Positions 1 through 6,443 of a stretch of DNA of 16,697 nt are shown here, one piece after another. The stretch lies in contig JAUWRE010000002.1 of assembly GCA_030610725.1 (NCBI GenBank), positions 1 through 16,697 of the forward strand, read 5' to 3'. Within the stretch, counting starts at the first letter, position 1. Each line of letters begins with the position of its first letter. The stretch is from Candidatus Aerophobota bacterium. Its GTDB lineage: Bacteria > Aerophobota > Aerophobia > Aerophobales > AE-B3A. The notes under the pieces were generated by a model that ran no database searches, had not been told where the DNA came from, and saw only the letters and a list, made by a program, of their open reading frames with translations. The position numbers and the translations under genes are program-made.

Positions 1-139
1 TATAACCTACAAAATCAGGTGTAATCATAGACCGGCGCGACCAAGTTTTAATAGATTCCTTTTTGCCTTTCTTCATTTTTTCTATCTTCTTTAATAAAGA
101 GGGCTCAACATAAAAACCTTTCTTCTTTGAACGTCCCAT
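1..139 (-). CDS. rpsS: 30S ribosomal protein S19, N-terminal part (cut by window edge)
   Basis: The first 46 codons of S19 are visible; the gene runs off the left edge. S19 binds 16S rRNA in the head of the small subunit and forms a complex with S13. The start MGRSKKEGF, a basic stretch near residues 19-30, and the hallmark [15 protein letters not shown] near residues 31-45 identify it. The first residues differ from the common MPRSLKKGPF form but align without gaps of note. The ATG at 139 is preceded by GGGAG six nucleotides upstream, which supports this start. It follows rplB as in the canonical S10 operon, but 277 bp of repeat-rich DNA separate the two genes where only a few bases are normal. 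Identification is firm. Confidence 0.93.
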   Translation of the reverse strand, partial: MGRSKKKGFYVEPSLLKKIEKMKKGKKESIKTWSRRSMITPDFVGY

Positions 140-155
140 CCTCTTCTCCCTATTC

Positions 156-183
156 TTAGTGTTTAGTTGTTAGTTGTTAGTTA
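156..183. repeat. Heptamer tandem repeat, unit TTAGTTG (about 4 copies)
   Basis: Four adjacent 7-base units read TTAGTGT, TTAGTTG, TTAGTTG and TTAGTTA. The array sits just upstream of the rpsS ribosome binding site. Confidence 0.85.
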
Positions 184-190
184 TTTTTAT

Positions 191-231
191 TCGTAGTTTA
201 TGGTACGAAAATTTTAGTCAATGAACTACGA
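191..231. repeat. Inverted repeat containing the shared AATGAACTACGAAC core
   Basis: TCGTAGTT at 191-198 and AACTACGA at 224-231 are perfect 8-bp complements with a 25-nt loop. The right arm belongs to a 20-bp phrase (214-233) that is repeated exactly at 15351-15370 and almost exactly, in the other orientation, at 5439-5455. Confidence 0.8.
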
Positions 232-258
232 ACCACTCACATTATTTCTTTTTTTCAA

Positions 259-315
259 GATTGCGGACTTTATCGCGAGCGATGTAATTGAGATTGCTTC
301 ACTCCGTTCGCAATC
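259..315. repeat. REP-like palindromic element
   Basis: GATTGC occurs at 259-264 and 292-297, with its complement GCAATC at 310-315, giving a small hairpin with a 12-nt loop. A near-palindrome ATCGC-GA-GCGAT lies at 272-283. The block resembles the widespread intergenic palindromes of the type GATTGCTTC...GCAATC that I recall from many environmental genomes. I cannot name a specific family. Confidence 0.55.
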
Positions 316-380
316 ACAGCAAAAGAATCATAACTTACAAGTCAAACGGAACAGACCACAACTTTCACTATTCACCAAAC

Positions 381-415
381 ACGATATACGATATACTAAA
401 TACGATATACTATTT
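381..415. repeat. Heptamer tandem repeat, unit ACGATAT (about 5 copies)
   Basis: Five 7-base units run without interruption: ACGATAT, ACGATAT, ACTAAAT, ACGATAT and ACTATTT. The array ends next to the rplB stop codon. Confidence 0.85.
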
Positions 416-416
416 T

Positions 417-1247
417 TTATTTCTTCTTTCTTCTTTGAACAATTAACTTATCAGAGGCCTGTCTTTTCTTTCGAGTCTTTTTCCCTTTAGTAGGTTGGCC
501 CCAAGGAGTTACCGGGTGTCTTCCCGGACCACTTCGACCTTCCCCTCCTCCGTGCGGATGGTCTACAGGATTCATTGCTGATCCCCGTACTCGAGGACGT
601 CTACCTAACCACCTGGACCTACCAGCTTTACCGATAGTGATATTCTCATGTTCTAAATTTCCCACTTGACCCAGAGTAGCATTACATTCCAAATGAACTA
701 ACCTTATCTCTTTAGAAGGAAGTTTAATTTGAGCAAACTTTCCCTCTTTACTTAAAAGCTGAGCACTTGTCCCGGCAGCCCTGACTATCTGACCTCCCTT
801 TCCTTTTTTTAATTCAATATTGCAAACAAGACTTCCTTCAGGGATTTCTCGCAAGGGAAGAGTATTCCCCTCTTTTATGGGAGCTTTCTCCCCCGAAATA
901 ACTTCATCCCCCACCTTCAACTTCAGGGGAGCAATGATATATCTTTTCTCTCCATCCTTATAGTGCAAGAGAGCGATTCTTGCCGAGCGATTAGGATCAT
1001 ATTCAATTGAGGCAACATAGGCTGGAATCCCTACTTTGTCTCTTTTGAAATCAATCAAACGATATCTTCTTTTTACTCCTCCTCCTTTATGTCTGACACT
1101 GATTCTACCTTGATTATTTCTCCCCCCTTTTTTCACTAGACTAACCAACAGGCTCTTTTCTGGCTTTTTTCTGGTAATATTAGAAAAGTCAAATCCACTC
1201 CTGTGTCTTCTACCAGGAGAAGTAGGTTTATATTTCTTTACAGGCAT
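417..1247 (-). CDS. rplB: 50S ribosomal protein L2
   Basis: L2 binds 23S rRNA at the subunit interface and is needed for subunit joining and for assembly of the peptidyl transferase centre. The protein is 276 residues, the normal length. It opens with [14 protein letters not shown], has the N-terminal RNA-binding segment with [14 protein letters not shown] near 44-57, and carries the signature [13 protein letters not shown] at residues 225-237 with the conserved histidine at 230. The C-terminus is strongly basic and ends in KKK. The start is fixed by AGGAG six nucleotides upstream, lying across the rplW stop. Only one base separates it from rplW, so translational coupling is likely. The downstream junction to rpsS is expanded with repeats. 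Confidence 0.97.
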   Translation of the reverse strand: MPVKKYKPTSPGRRHRSGFDFSNITRKKPEKSLLVSLVKKGGRNNQGRISVRHKGGGVKRRYRLIDFKRDKVGIPAYVASIEYDPNRSARIALLHYKDGEKRYIIAPLKLKVGDEVISGEKAPIKEGNTLPLREIPEGSLVCNIELKKGKGGQIVRAAGTSAQLLSKEGKFAQIKLPSKEIRLVHLECNATLGQVGNLEHENITIGKAGRSRWLGRRPRVRGSAMNPVDHPHGGGEGRSGPGRHPVTPWGQPTKGKKTRKKRQASDKLIVQRRKKK

Positions 1248-1248
1248 T

Positions 1249-1539
1249 CTAGGCTCCTAAATCCTCTATAACCTCTCCCTCTTTCAATCTTACTATAGCT
1301 TTTTTCCAGCGAGGAATTTTTCCTATCTCTCGACCCCGCCATTTCTTACTTTTTCCCCTTGCATGCATAGTCCTGACACTTTCCACTTTTACTTTGAACA
1401 ACTCCTCCACCGCTTTTTTAATCTCAATTTTATTTACCTTTAAAGGAACCTCAAAGAGATATTTATTCTCTGTTAATAATTGGGTCCCTTTCTCTGAGAC
1501 TATAGGCCGCGAAATAATAGACTGAGGAACTTTATTCAT
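1249..1539 (-). CDS. rplW: 50S ribosomal protein L23
   Basis: L23 lies beside the polypeptide exit tunnel and docks trigger factor and signal recognition particle. The 96-residue product has the family pattern: [15 protein letters not shown] near residues 8-22, then [20 protein letters not shown], then a loop with [16 protein letters not shown], ending in the beta strand [11 protein letters not shown]. Its ATG lies inside the end of rplD (8-bp overlap), and it stops one base before rplB. No strong ribosome binding site is visible upstream, so translation probably depends on ribosomes finishing rplD. Identification is secure from both sequence and position between L4 and L2. Confidence 0.95.
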   Translation of the reverse strand: MNKVPQSIISRPIVSEKGTQLLTENKYLFEVPLKVNKIEIKKAVEELFKVKVESVRTMHARGKSKKWRGREIGKIPRWKKAIVRLKEGEVIEDLGA

Positions 1540-2158
1540 TTTTCACTCTCTTGGTCACCGTATCTAATGCCCCTTTAGTTAAACATAAAGTATGATGGGA
1601 AAGTATATCGTATCCACAAATATTAGAAGAGTAAGAAAGAGTCAACTCTTTTAGATTAGAACACGACCTAACTACTTTTTTATCCCATTTATTCAAAACC
1701 AGTAAAGTCTTTTCCTTTAAATTGAATTTTTGCAAAAATTCCACCATTTCCTTAGTTTTTCCTTTGGTGACACTTATCTTGTCTATGACCAGAAGATTTC
1801 CTTCTTTAGTTTTCTTTCTCAGGCTAGATTGCAAAGCTAGTCGCTTTACTTTCTGGGGCAGAGAATATTTACATTTTCTGGGTTGAGGTCCAAAAATAAT
1901 TCCCCCACCCACCCAAAGGGGTGAGCGATTAGTTCCTGCCCTGGCTCTCCCCGTGCCTTTTTGAGCCCATGGCTTCCTACCTCCTCCTCTTACCTTAGCT
2001 CGATTCTTGCTAGAAACCGTACCCTGATGTTGGGCAGCTTCATAAGCTAAAATAGCCTCTCTTAGAACAGATTGCCTAACCTCCCCTCCAAAGATATCAT
2101 CATCTAAAGTGACTTTCTCTATTTCTTTTCCCTGCATATTATAAACTTTTAGTTCCAT
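1532..2158 (-). CDS. rplD: 50S ribosomal protein L4
   Basis: L4 binds 23S rRNA domain I and extends a loop into the exit tunnel; in enterobacteria it also represses the S10 operon. The chosen start (MELKVYNMQGKEIEKV) gives 208 residues, a normal length. The family core RGGGRKPWAQKGTGRARAG is followed by SPLWVGGGIIFGP, the tunnel-loop region. The frame stays open for 37 more codons upstream to an ATG at 2269, but those codons translate the intergenic heptamer repeat and match no L4, so I reject the longer start. TTAGG lies about nine bases before the ATG at 2158. Its 3' end overlaps rplW by 8 bp, while its 5' side is separated from rplC by repeats. Confidence 0.94.
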   Translation of the reverse strand: MELKVYNMQGKEIEKVTLDDDIFGGEVRQSVLREAILAYEAAQHQGTVSSKNRAKVRGGGRKPWAQKGTGRARAGTNRSPLWVGGGIIFGPQPRKCKYSLPQKVKRLALQSSLRKKTKEGNLLVIDKISVTKGKTKEMVEFLQKFNLKEKTLLVLNKWDKKVVRSCSNLKELTLSYSSNICGYDILSHHTLCLTKGALDTVTKRVKNE

Positions 2159-2367
2159 ATTTAGATACCTAAGGGGAGAAGTGCGTCCCCTCAGCGGCCT
2201 TCGGCCTGCTCCTCCATTCTCGTATCTCATATCTCGATGCTCGATACTGGATACTCGTTTTGGTTTCATTTCTTGCTTTTCATCTTTCTTCTTTTACGAG
2301 TATCGAGCATCTAGTATCGAGTATCAAAGTACTTCAATCAACAGCAGTTTAAAAAATTCCAATGGCG
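2159..2367. repeat. Repeat-filled spacer between rplC and rplD
   Basis: A 209-bp spacer holds an inverted pair of heptamer arrays (2219-2258 and 2296-2325), plus a small GGCC-TTC-GGCC hairpin near 2197-2207. The rest (2326-2367) is plain AT-rich sequence. No gene, promoter or T-run terminator is supported. In most bacteria this junction is only a few bases. Confidence 0.8.
2219..2325. repeat. Inverted pair of CTCGATA heptamer arrays
   Basis: The left arm (2219-2257) reads as more than five 7-base units: CTCGTAT, CTCATAT, CTCGATG, CTCGATA, CTGGATA, CTCG. The right arm (2296-2325) is the reverse complement of about four such units. Over the 26 bases nearest the loop the arms match at 22 positions; the loop is 37 bases (2259-2295). 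In the transcript this could form a long imperfect hairpin. Confidence 0.88.
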
Positions 2368-2991
2368 CTAATTAGTCTTTTTTATAATTAACAAACTTCC
2401 TTTAATTCCGGGCAAACTTCCCCTGATCAAAAGAAGGTTCTCTTTCTTGTCTACCTTTACTATTTCTAGATTACGAACTGTCTTTTTCTCTGCTCCCATC
2501 TTTCCAGGCATTTTTTTACCTTTAAATACTCGAGAAGGATCAGCAGAAGCACCTATAGAACCAGGCCGGCGACGCCAACCTCCTGCTCCATGAGAAGCAG
2601 GACCTCCTTTAAAACCATATCTCTTAACCACACCGGCAAATCCTTTTCCCTTAGAAATACCAACAACATCAACTAAATCCCCTTCTTTGAAAACATCTAC
2701 TCTAATCTCATCTCTAATCTTTAAATTACCGATATCCTTCACCCTTATCTCCCTCAAGTATTTCTGAGGACGAACTTCACTCTTTCTAAAGTGCCCTAAC
2801 TCTGGCTTGTTAACTCGATTCTCATTTACTTCTAAAAAACCTAATTGAATAGCATTGTAGCCATTCTTTTCTTTTACTTTTCTCTGGACTATTATGCAAG
2901 GTCCTGCTTCCACAATAGTTATAGGGATAAGAACATTTTCATCAAATATTTGAGTCATTGCAAGTTTTCTACCTAATATTACCTTACTCAT
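2368..2991 (-). CDS. rplC: 50S ribosomal protein L3
   Basis: L3 is an early-assembling large-subunit protein that reaches toward the peptidyl transferase centre. The 207-residue product starts [17 protein letters not shown], as L3 does, and carries the signature region [21 protein letters not shown] near residues 144-164. The Gln that the enterobacterial methyltransferase PrmB modifies is not present in GASADPS; other bacteria also lack it. The ATG overlaps the rpsJ stop as ATGA, so the pair is translationally coupled. Downstream, the usual tight link to rplD is broken by a 209-bp repeat spacer. Confidence 0.96.
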   Translation of the reverse strand: MSKVILGRKLAMTQIFDENVLIPITIVEAGPCIIVQRKVKEKNGYNAIQLGFLEVNENRVNKPELGHFRKSEVRPQKYLREIRVKDIGNLKIRDEIRVDVFKEGDLVDVVGISKGKGFAGVVKRYGFKGGPASHGAGGWRRRPGSIGASADPSRVFKGKKMPGKMGAEKKTVRNLEIVKVDKKENLLLIRGSLPGIKGSLLIIKKTN

Positions 2992-3296
2992 AATTTGACC
3001 TCTACATGCACGCCCGTAGGAAGATTCATCCCCATCAGTGCATCAACTGTTTTAGGATTAGATTCTAAAATATCTATCAGTCTTTTGTGCAGTCGGATCT
3101 CAAATTGCTCCCGGGCATCCTTGTCAGCATGAGGAGATTTTATCACTGTAAATCGGCTAATTTTAGTGGGTAGAGGAATGGGACCACAGATCTTAGCCCC
3201 TGTTCTTTCTATCGTTTCGATAATCCGCTTAACTGATTGATCTATTATTTTATGGTCATAAGCCTTTAACTTAATTCTGATCTTCTGTTTAGGCAT
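2988..3296 (-). CDS. rpsJ: 30S ribosomal protein S10 (NusE)
   Basis: S10 is a head protein of the small subunit and, as NusE, links NusG and NusB to transcription antitermination and coupling. The chosen ATG gives 102 residues beginning [19 protein letters not shown], the family start; it contains [19 protein letters not shown] and ends in the typical GVHVEVKL. An in-frame start 18 codons upstream (3350) would lie wholly within fusA and adds no family residues, so it is rejected. The gene overlaps the end of fusA by 8 bp, with a GGGGG-type ribosome binding site in fusA. There is no room for an S10 leader, so the classical L4-controlled leader is absent here. Its stop overlaps the rplC start. 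Confidence 0.95.
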   Translation of the reverse strand: MPKQKIRIKLKAYDHKIIDQSVKRIIETIERTGAKICGPIPLPTKISRFTVIKSPHADKDAREQFEIRLHKRLIDILESNPKTVDALMGMNLPTGVHVEVKL

Positions 3297-5388
3297 TCTT
3301 TCCCCCTTGCCCAATAATTGTTTCAGCTCTATCGGAAGGCACTTCTTCATAACGATAGAACTCTATGTTCGGGATACCCTTTCCTTGAGTCAATGAACGT
3401 AACTTAGTAACATAATCAAATAACTCAGCCAACGGAACATAACCACTAATATAATAGATGGTTCCTTTGAGTTCTGTATGATAAATTCTGCCCCGCCGAC
3501 TGACAATATCTCCTATTACCTCACCCATAGAATCCTGGGGAATCCTTATCTCTAGCTTCATCACAGGTTCTAGTAAATAAGGATCGGCCTGTCGAGATGC
3601 TTTTTTGAAAGCAATAGAGGCAGCAGTTCTAAAGGCGAACTCTGAGGAATCTACCGCATGATACGAACCATCGAGAAGAGTAGCCTTAACATTAACCATC
3701 GGATAACTTGCCAGGACACCAACTCTCATAGTTCGCTCAACTCCTTTTTTTATTGCCGCTATAAACTCTTTAGGAATGACCCCTCCTTTAGTTTTATCCA
3801 GGAAGGTTTTCTGGCCATTCTCTATCGGTTCAACCTCAAGCTCTACATCACCATACTGCCCTCTACCCCCACTTTGATGAATATATTGACCCCTGGCGGA
3901 AGCTCTCTTTCTTATAGCCTCCTTATAAGCAATCTGAGGTTTGCCACTATTTACTTCAATATTAAACTCTCGTCTAAGTCTGTCCAGCATGATTTCAAGA
4001 TGAAGCTGACCCATACCCGAAATTATAGTCTGCCCTGTCTCCTCATTCTGGTTAATCTTGAAAGTAGGATCTTCCTGAACTAATTTATGTAAAGAACCAT
4101 ACAATTTATTTTCATCTGTTTTTGTCTTTGGCTCAATGGCTATGGAAATAACCGGTTCAGCGAATTCCATCCCTTCAAAAATTATGGGATTACTATTCCC
4201 ACAAAGGGAATCCCCTGTATCAATGCTTCTGGGCCCTACAATCCCTCCTATATCACCAGCAGCAATCTCCTTTCTTTCCTTTCGATAGTTAGCATGCATC
4301 TCTAGAATCTTAGCAATTCTCTCTTTTCTATTTTTAGTAGAGTTATAGACAAAGGAGCCTTTCTCTATTCTCCCAGAATAAACCCTCAGATAGGTCAACC
4401 TGCCTACATAAGGGTCTGTTACTACCTTAAAAGCCAGAGCAGAAAACGGTTCTTGGAGAGAAGGTTTTCTTCTTTCTCTCTCCTCCGTTATTGGATTCAC
4501 TCCCTCTACCGGAGGAATGTCCATAGGAGAAGGAAGATAATCATTGACAGCATTTAATAAAAGGTGTATTCCCTTATTTTTCAAAGAGCTTCCACAAAGA
4601 ACAGGAACCGCTTTATGAGCTAAAGTCATCGACCTTATCTCTTCTTTTATTTCTTTAACAGTTAAACTCTTTTCCTCTATAAACCTCTCCAAATATCCTT
4701 CATTGCTCTCTGCTATCTTTTCCATCAGATAATTATGCCAGTGAAAAGCTTTCTCCTTTATAGAAGGAGGGACATCCCTCTCCACAATCTTAGCCTCTAG
4801 CCCCCCTCCTTGCCATATAATAGCCTTCATTCTTATTATATCTACCACCCCACGAAAACCCTCCTCCTCTCCTATGGGAATCTGAATAGGCAAAGGAATA
4901 AGACCGAATTTCTCTCTTATTCTTTCTACACTATGATAAAAATTAGCTGCTACTCTATCCAACTTATTGATGAAAATAATACGGGGGATACCATAACGGT
5001 CGGCCTGGTGCCAAACTGTTTCCGATTGAGGCTCTACCCCCTCTACACCGCAGAAAATAACTATTGCTCCATCCAGGACCCGTAGAGCTCTTTCTACTTC
5101 CACAGTGAAATCCACATGGCCAGGAGTATCTATAATATTAATCTGATAGTTTTTCCAATAACAGGTAGTAGCAGCAGAAGTTATGGTGATACCTCTTTCT
5201 CTCTCCTGTTCCATCCAATCCATCACTGCAGTACCCTCATGCACTTCTCCCATCTTATAGATTTTTCCAGTGTAGTATAGGATACGTTCAGTAGTGGTAG
5301 TTTTGCCCGCATCTATATGAGCTATTATACCAATATTTCGAATTTTACTTAGAGAATTTTGAGTTTTCATATCTTTGAGCCTTATCAT
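3289..5388 (-). CDS. fusA: Translation elongation factor G
   Basis: EF-G is the GTPase that drives translocation on the ribosome and, with RRF, recycles ribosomes. The 699-residue product has a full G domain: P-loop AHIDAGKTT at 23-31, switch I RGITI at 65-69, DTPGH at 87-91 with catalytic His91, and NKLD at 141-144. Domain IV carries [20 protein letters not shown] and [14 protein letters not shown]; domain V follows to the C-terminus. The length matches bacterial EF-G. The start may be the ATG at 5388 (GGGG six bases upstream) or the in-frame ATG at 5370 (AAGG nine bases upstream). The gene overlaps rpsJ by 8 bp; the tuf gene usually found between them is missing. The upstream spacer to rpsG is filled with repeats. 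Confidence 0.97.
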   Translation of the reverse strand: MIRLKDMKTQNSLSKIRNIGIIAHIDAGKTTTTERILYYTGKIYKMGEVHEGTAVMDWMEQERERGITITSAATTCYWKNYQINIIDTPGHVDFTVEVERALRVLDGAIVIFCGVEGVEPQSETVWHQADRYGIPRIIFINKLDRVAANFYHSVERIREKFGLIPLPIQIPIGEEEGFRGVVDIIRMKAIIWQGGGLEAKIVERDVPPSIKEKAFHWHNYLMEKIAESNEGYLERFIEEKSLTVKEIKEEIRSMTLAHKAVPVLCGSSLKNKGIHLLLNAVNDYLPSPMDIPPVEGVNPITEERERRKPSLQEPFSALAFKVVTDPYVGRLTYLRVYSGRIEKGSFVYNSTKNRKERIAKILEMHANYRKERKEIAAGDIGGIVGPRSIDTGDSLCGNSNPIIFEGMEFAEPVISIAIEPKTKTDENKLYGSLHKLVQEDPTFKINQNEETGQTIISGMGQLHLEIMLDRLRREFNIEVNSGKPQIAYKEAIRKRASARGQYIHQSGGRGQYGDVELEVEPIENGQKTFLDKTKGGVIPKEFIAAIKKGVERTMRVGVLASYPMVNVKATLLDGSYHAVDSSEFAFRTAASIAFKKASRQADPYLLEPVMKLEIRIPQDSMGEVIGDIVSRRGRIYHTELKGTIYYISGYVPLAELFDYVTKLRSLTQGKGIPNIEFYRYEEVPSDRAETIIGQGGKNA

Positions 5389-5474
5389 ATTTAACCCCAG
5401 AGCAGGCTGAGAATCTTATAACGTGAAGCTTAAAACTTGTTCATAGTTCATTGACCTGCTAACCCATTAACTAA

Positions 5475-5506
5475 CTGGTTAATTGGTTAAATAGTTAAAT
5501 GGTTAA
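5475..5506. repeat. Octamer tandem repeat, unit (A/T)TGGTTAA (4 copies)
   Basis: Four 8-base units follow one another: CTGGTTAA, TTGGTTAA, ATAGTTAA and ATGGTTAA. The period here is 8, in contrast to the 7 seen at most other loci. Confidence 0.85.
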
Positions 5507-5551
5507 TTTTACCCTCACCCCAAAGAGGGGAGAGAGTACTATTACCAATTA

Positions 5552-5572
5552 ACCACTCACCACTCACCAGTT
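5552..5572. repeat. Heptamer tandem repeat, unit ACCACTC (3 copies)
   Basis: Three 7-base units, ACCACTC, ACCACTC and ACCAGTT, lie directly after the rpsG stop codon in transcription order. Together with the octamer array they form the inverted arms of this spacer. Confidence 0.75.
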
Positions 5573-5580
5573 AACCACCG

Positions 5581-6051
5581 CTACCACTGGTAATGGGCAA
5601 AGGCTCGATTAGCCTCCGCCATCCTATGAGTGTCTTCTTTCTTCTTTATCGCCAATCCTTCCTTTCGAAAAGCCATTATGATTTCTTCCGCCAGTTTCTC
5701 CCTCATTGACTTGCCTTTTCTTTGACGAGCGAACTGTAGAATCCATCTAAAAGCTAGAGCTTCTCGTCTTCCTGGCCTGACCTCTACTGGTATCTGATAA
5801 GTAGCCCCTCCTACACGACGCGAACGAACTTCCAGGACAGGTTTAACATTTTCCAGGGCCTGCTGAAAAACTTCAAGAGGGTTCTTTTTTTCTCTTTTCT
5901 CTATAATATCAAAACACCCATAAAAAATAGTTTCTGCTTTGCTTTTTTCCCCTGCTCTCATTATTTTATTAATAAACTTACTTACTACCTGGCTACTATA
6001 CACAGAATCTGGAAATATAGCTCTCTTTTTTGATATTCTCCGTCTTGCCAT
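5581..6051 (-). CDS. rpsG: 30S ribosomal protein S7
   Basis: S7 nucleates assembly of the small-subunit head and lies by the exit site, contacting mRNA and tRNA. The product is 156 residues, the usual length, and begins [20 protein letters not shown]. Family blocks are [16 protein letters not shown] near 25-40, [20 protein letters not shown] near 65-84, [19 protein letters not shown] near 85-103, and a C-terminus ending in [16 protein letters not shown] strong AAGGGGAG lies five bases before the ATG and overlaps the rpsL stop codon. With only 10 bases between rpsL and rpsG, the large S7-binding intercistronic structure of E. coli cannot exist here. Confidence 0.97.
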   Translation of the reverse strand: MARRRISKKRAIFPDSVYSSQVVSKFINKIMRAGEKSKAETIFYGCFDIIEKREKKNPLEVFQQALENVKPVLEVRSRRVGGATYQIPVEVRPGRREALAFRWILQFARQRKGKSMREKLAEEIIMAFRKEGLAIKKKEDTHRMAEANRAFAHYQW

Positions 6052-6055
6052 TAGA

Positions 6056-6063
6056 CTCCCCTT
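6056..6063 (-). promoter_or_regulatory. Ribosome binding site of rpsG
   Basis: The sequence AAGGGGAG ends four to five bases before the rpsG ATG and shares its first bases with the rpsL TAA stop. This favours reinitiation by ribosomes finishing rpsL. Confidence 0.75.
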
Positions 6064-6430
6064 ATTCCCTCTTCTTTCCGTATTTGGAGCGACTCTTCTT
6101 TCTACCCTCCACTCCCATCGTATCTAACGTACCACGCACAACATGATATTTTACTCCCGGCAGATCTTTCACTCTTCCTCCTCTTACCATAACTATGGCA
6201 TGCTCCTGAAGATTATGTCCTTCCCCAGGAATATAAGCAGTAACTACTTTTCCATTGGACAGTCTAACTCTGGTCACCTTCCTTAATGCCGAATTGGGTT
6301 TCTTGGGTGTAAGTGTCCTTACGTTTATGCAAACTCCTTTTTTCTGAGGCGATTCTTCCAGAGCCAGACTCCTCTTTTTCCCTTTGATCTTTTTTCGTCC
6401 TTTTCTTACTAACTGATTTATAGTGGGCAT
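6062..6430 (-). CDS. rpsL: 30S ribosomal protein S12
   Basis: S12 lies at the decoding centre and helps monitor codon-anticodon pairing. The 122-residue product has the family start [14 protein letters not shown], the loop [14 protein letters not shown] near 39-52, [10 protein letters not shown] at 68-77 and [17 protein letters not shown] near 87-103. Lys43 and Lys88, where resistance to streptomycin commonly arises, are both wild type, as is Asp89, the residue methylthiolated in E. coli. The ATG is preceded by AAAGGA about eight bases upstream, 13 bases after the rpoC stop. The gene follows rpoC directly, joining the rpo and str gene groups. Confidence 0.97.
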   Translation of the reverse strand: MPTINQLVRKGRKKIKGKKRSLALEESPQKKGVCINVRTLTPKKPNSALRKVTRVRLSNGKVVTAYIPGEGHNLQEHAIVMVRGGRVKDLPGVKYHVVRGTLDTMGVEGRKKSRSKYGKKRE

Positions 6431-6443
6431 TTATTATCCTTTC

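Larger units (their letters stand above)
140..416. repeat. Repeat-filled spacer between rplB and rpsS
   Basis: This 277-bp spacer holds no plausible gene. From left to right it has a heptamer array (156-183), an 8-bp inverted repeat pair (191-198 and 224-231), a REP-like palindromic block (259-315) and a second heptamer array (381-415). CTATT occurs at both edges (150-154 and 410-414), a possible but weak 5-bp target duplication. No promoter or T-run terminator was convincing. Confidence 0.8.
5389..5580. repeat. Repeat-filled spacer between rpsG and fusA
   Basis: This 192-bp spacer has a copy of the shared core phrase (5439-5455), a period-8 array (5475-5506), an imperfect GC-rich hairpin (5511-5537) and a heptamer array (5552-5572). 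TGGTTAATTGGT at 5476-5487 and its exact complement at 5544-5555 form a 12-bp inverted repeat. TTAACC at 5391-5396 and 5571-5576 brackets the block, possibly a 6-bp target duplication, although TTAACC is also part of the repeat itself. No gene or clear promoter is present. Confidence 0.8.

Noticed and set aside
221..490. Plus-strand open frame over the rplB/rpsS spacer
   Set aside because: It crosses the repeats and the antisense of rplB, has no family resemblance and no clear ribosome binding site. Other plus-strand frames in the window are likewise antisense to confident genes.
2159..2269. Upstream in-frame start giving L4 37 extra residues
   Set aside because: The extra codons translate the heptamer repeat and spacer, and the family start MELKVYN is at 2158.
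3297..3350. Longer rpsJ start inside fusA
   Set aside because: The extra 18 residues are out-of-frame fusA sequence with no S10 similarity; the standard start with a good binding site is at 3296.
5511..5537. GC-rich hairpin CCCC-AAAGA-GGGG as a terminator
   Set aside because: The stem has mismatches, and no T-run follows on either strand; it is better seen as part of the repeat spacer.
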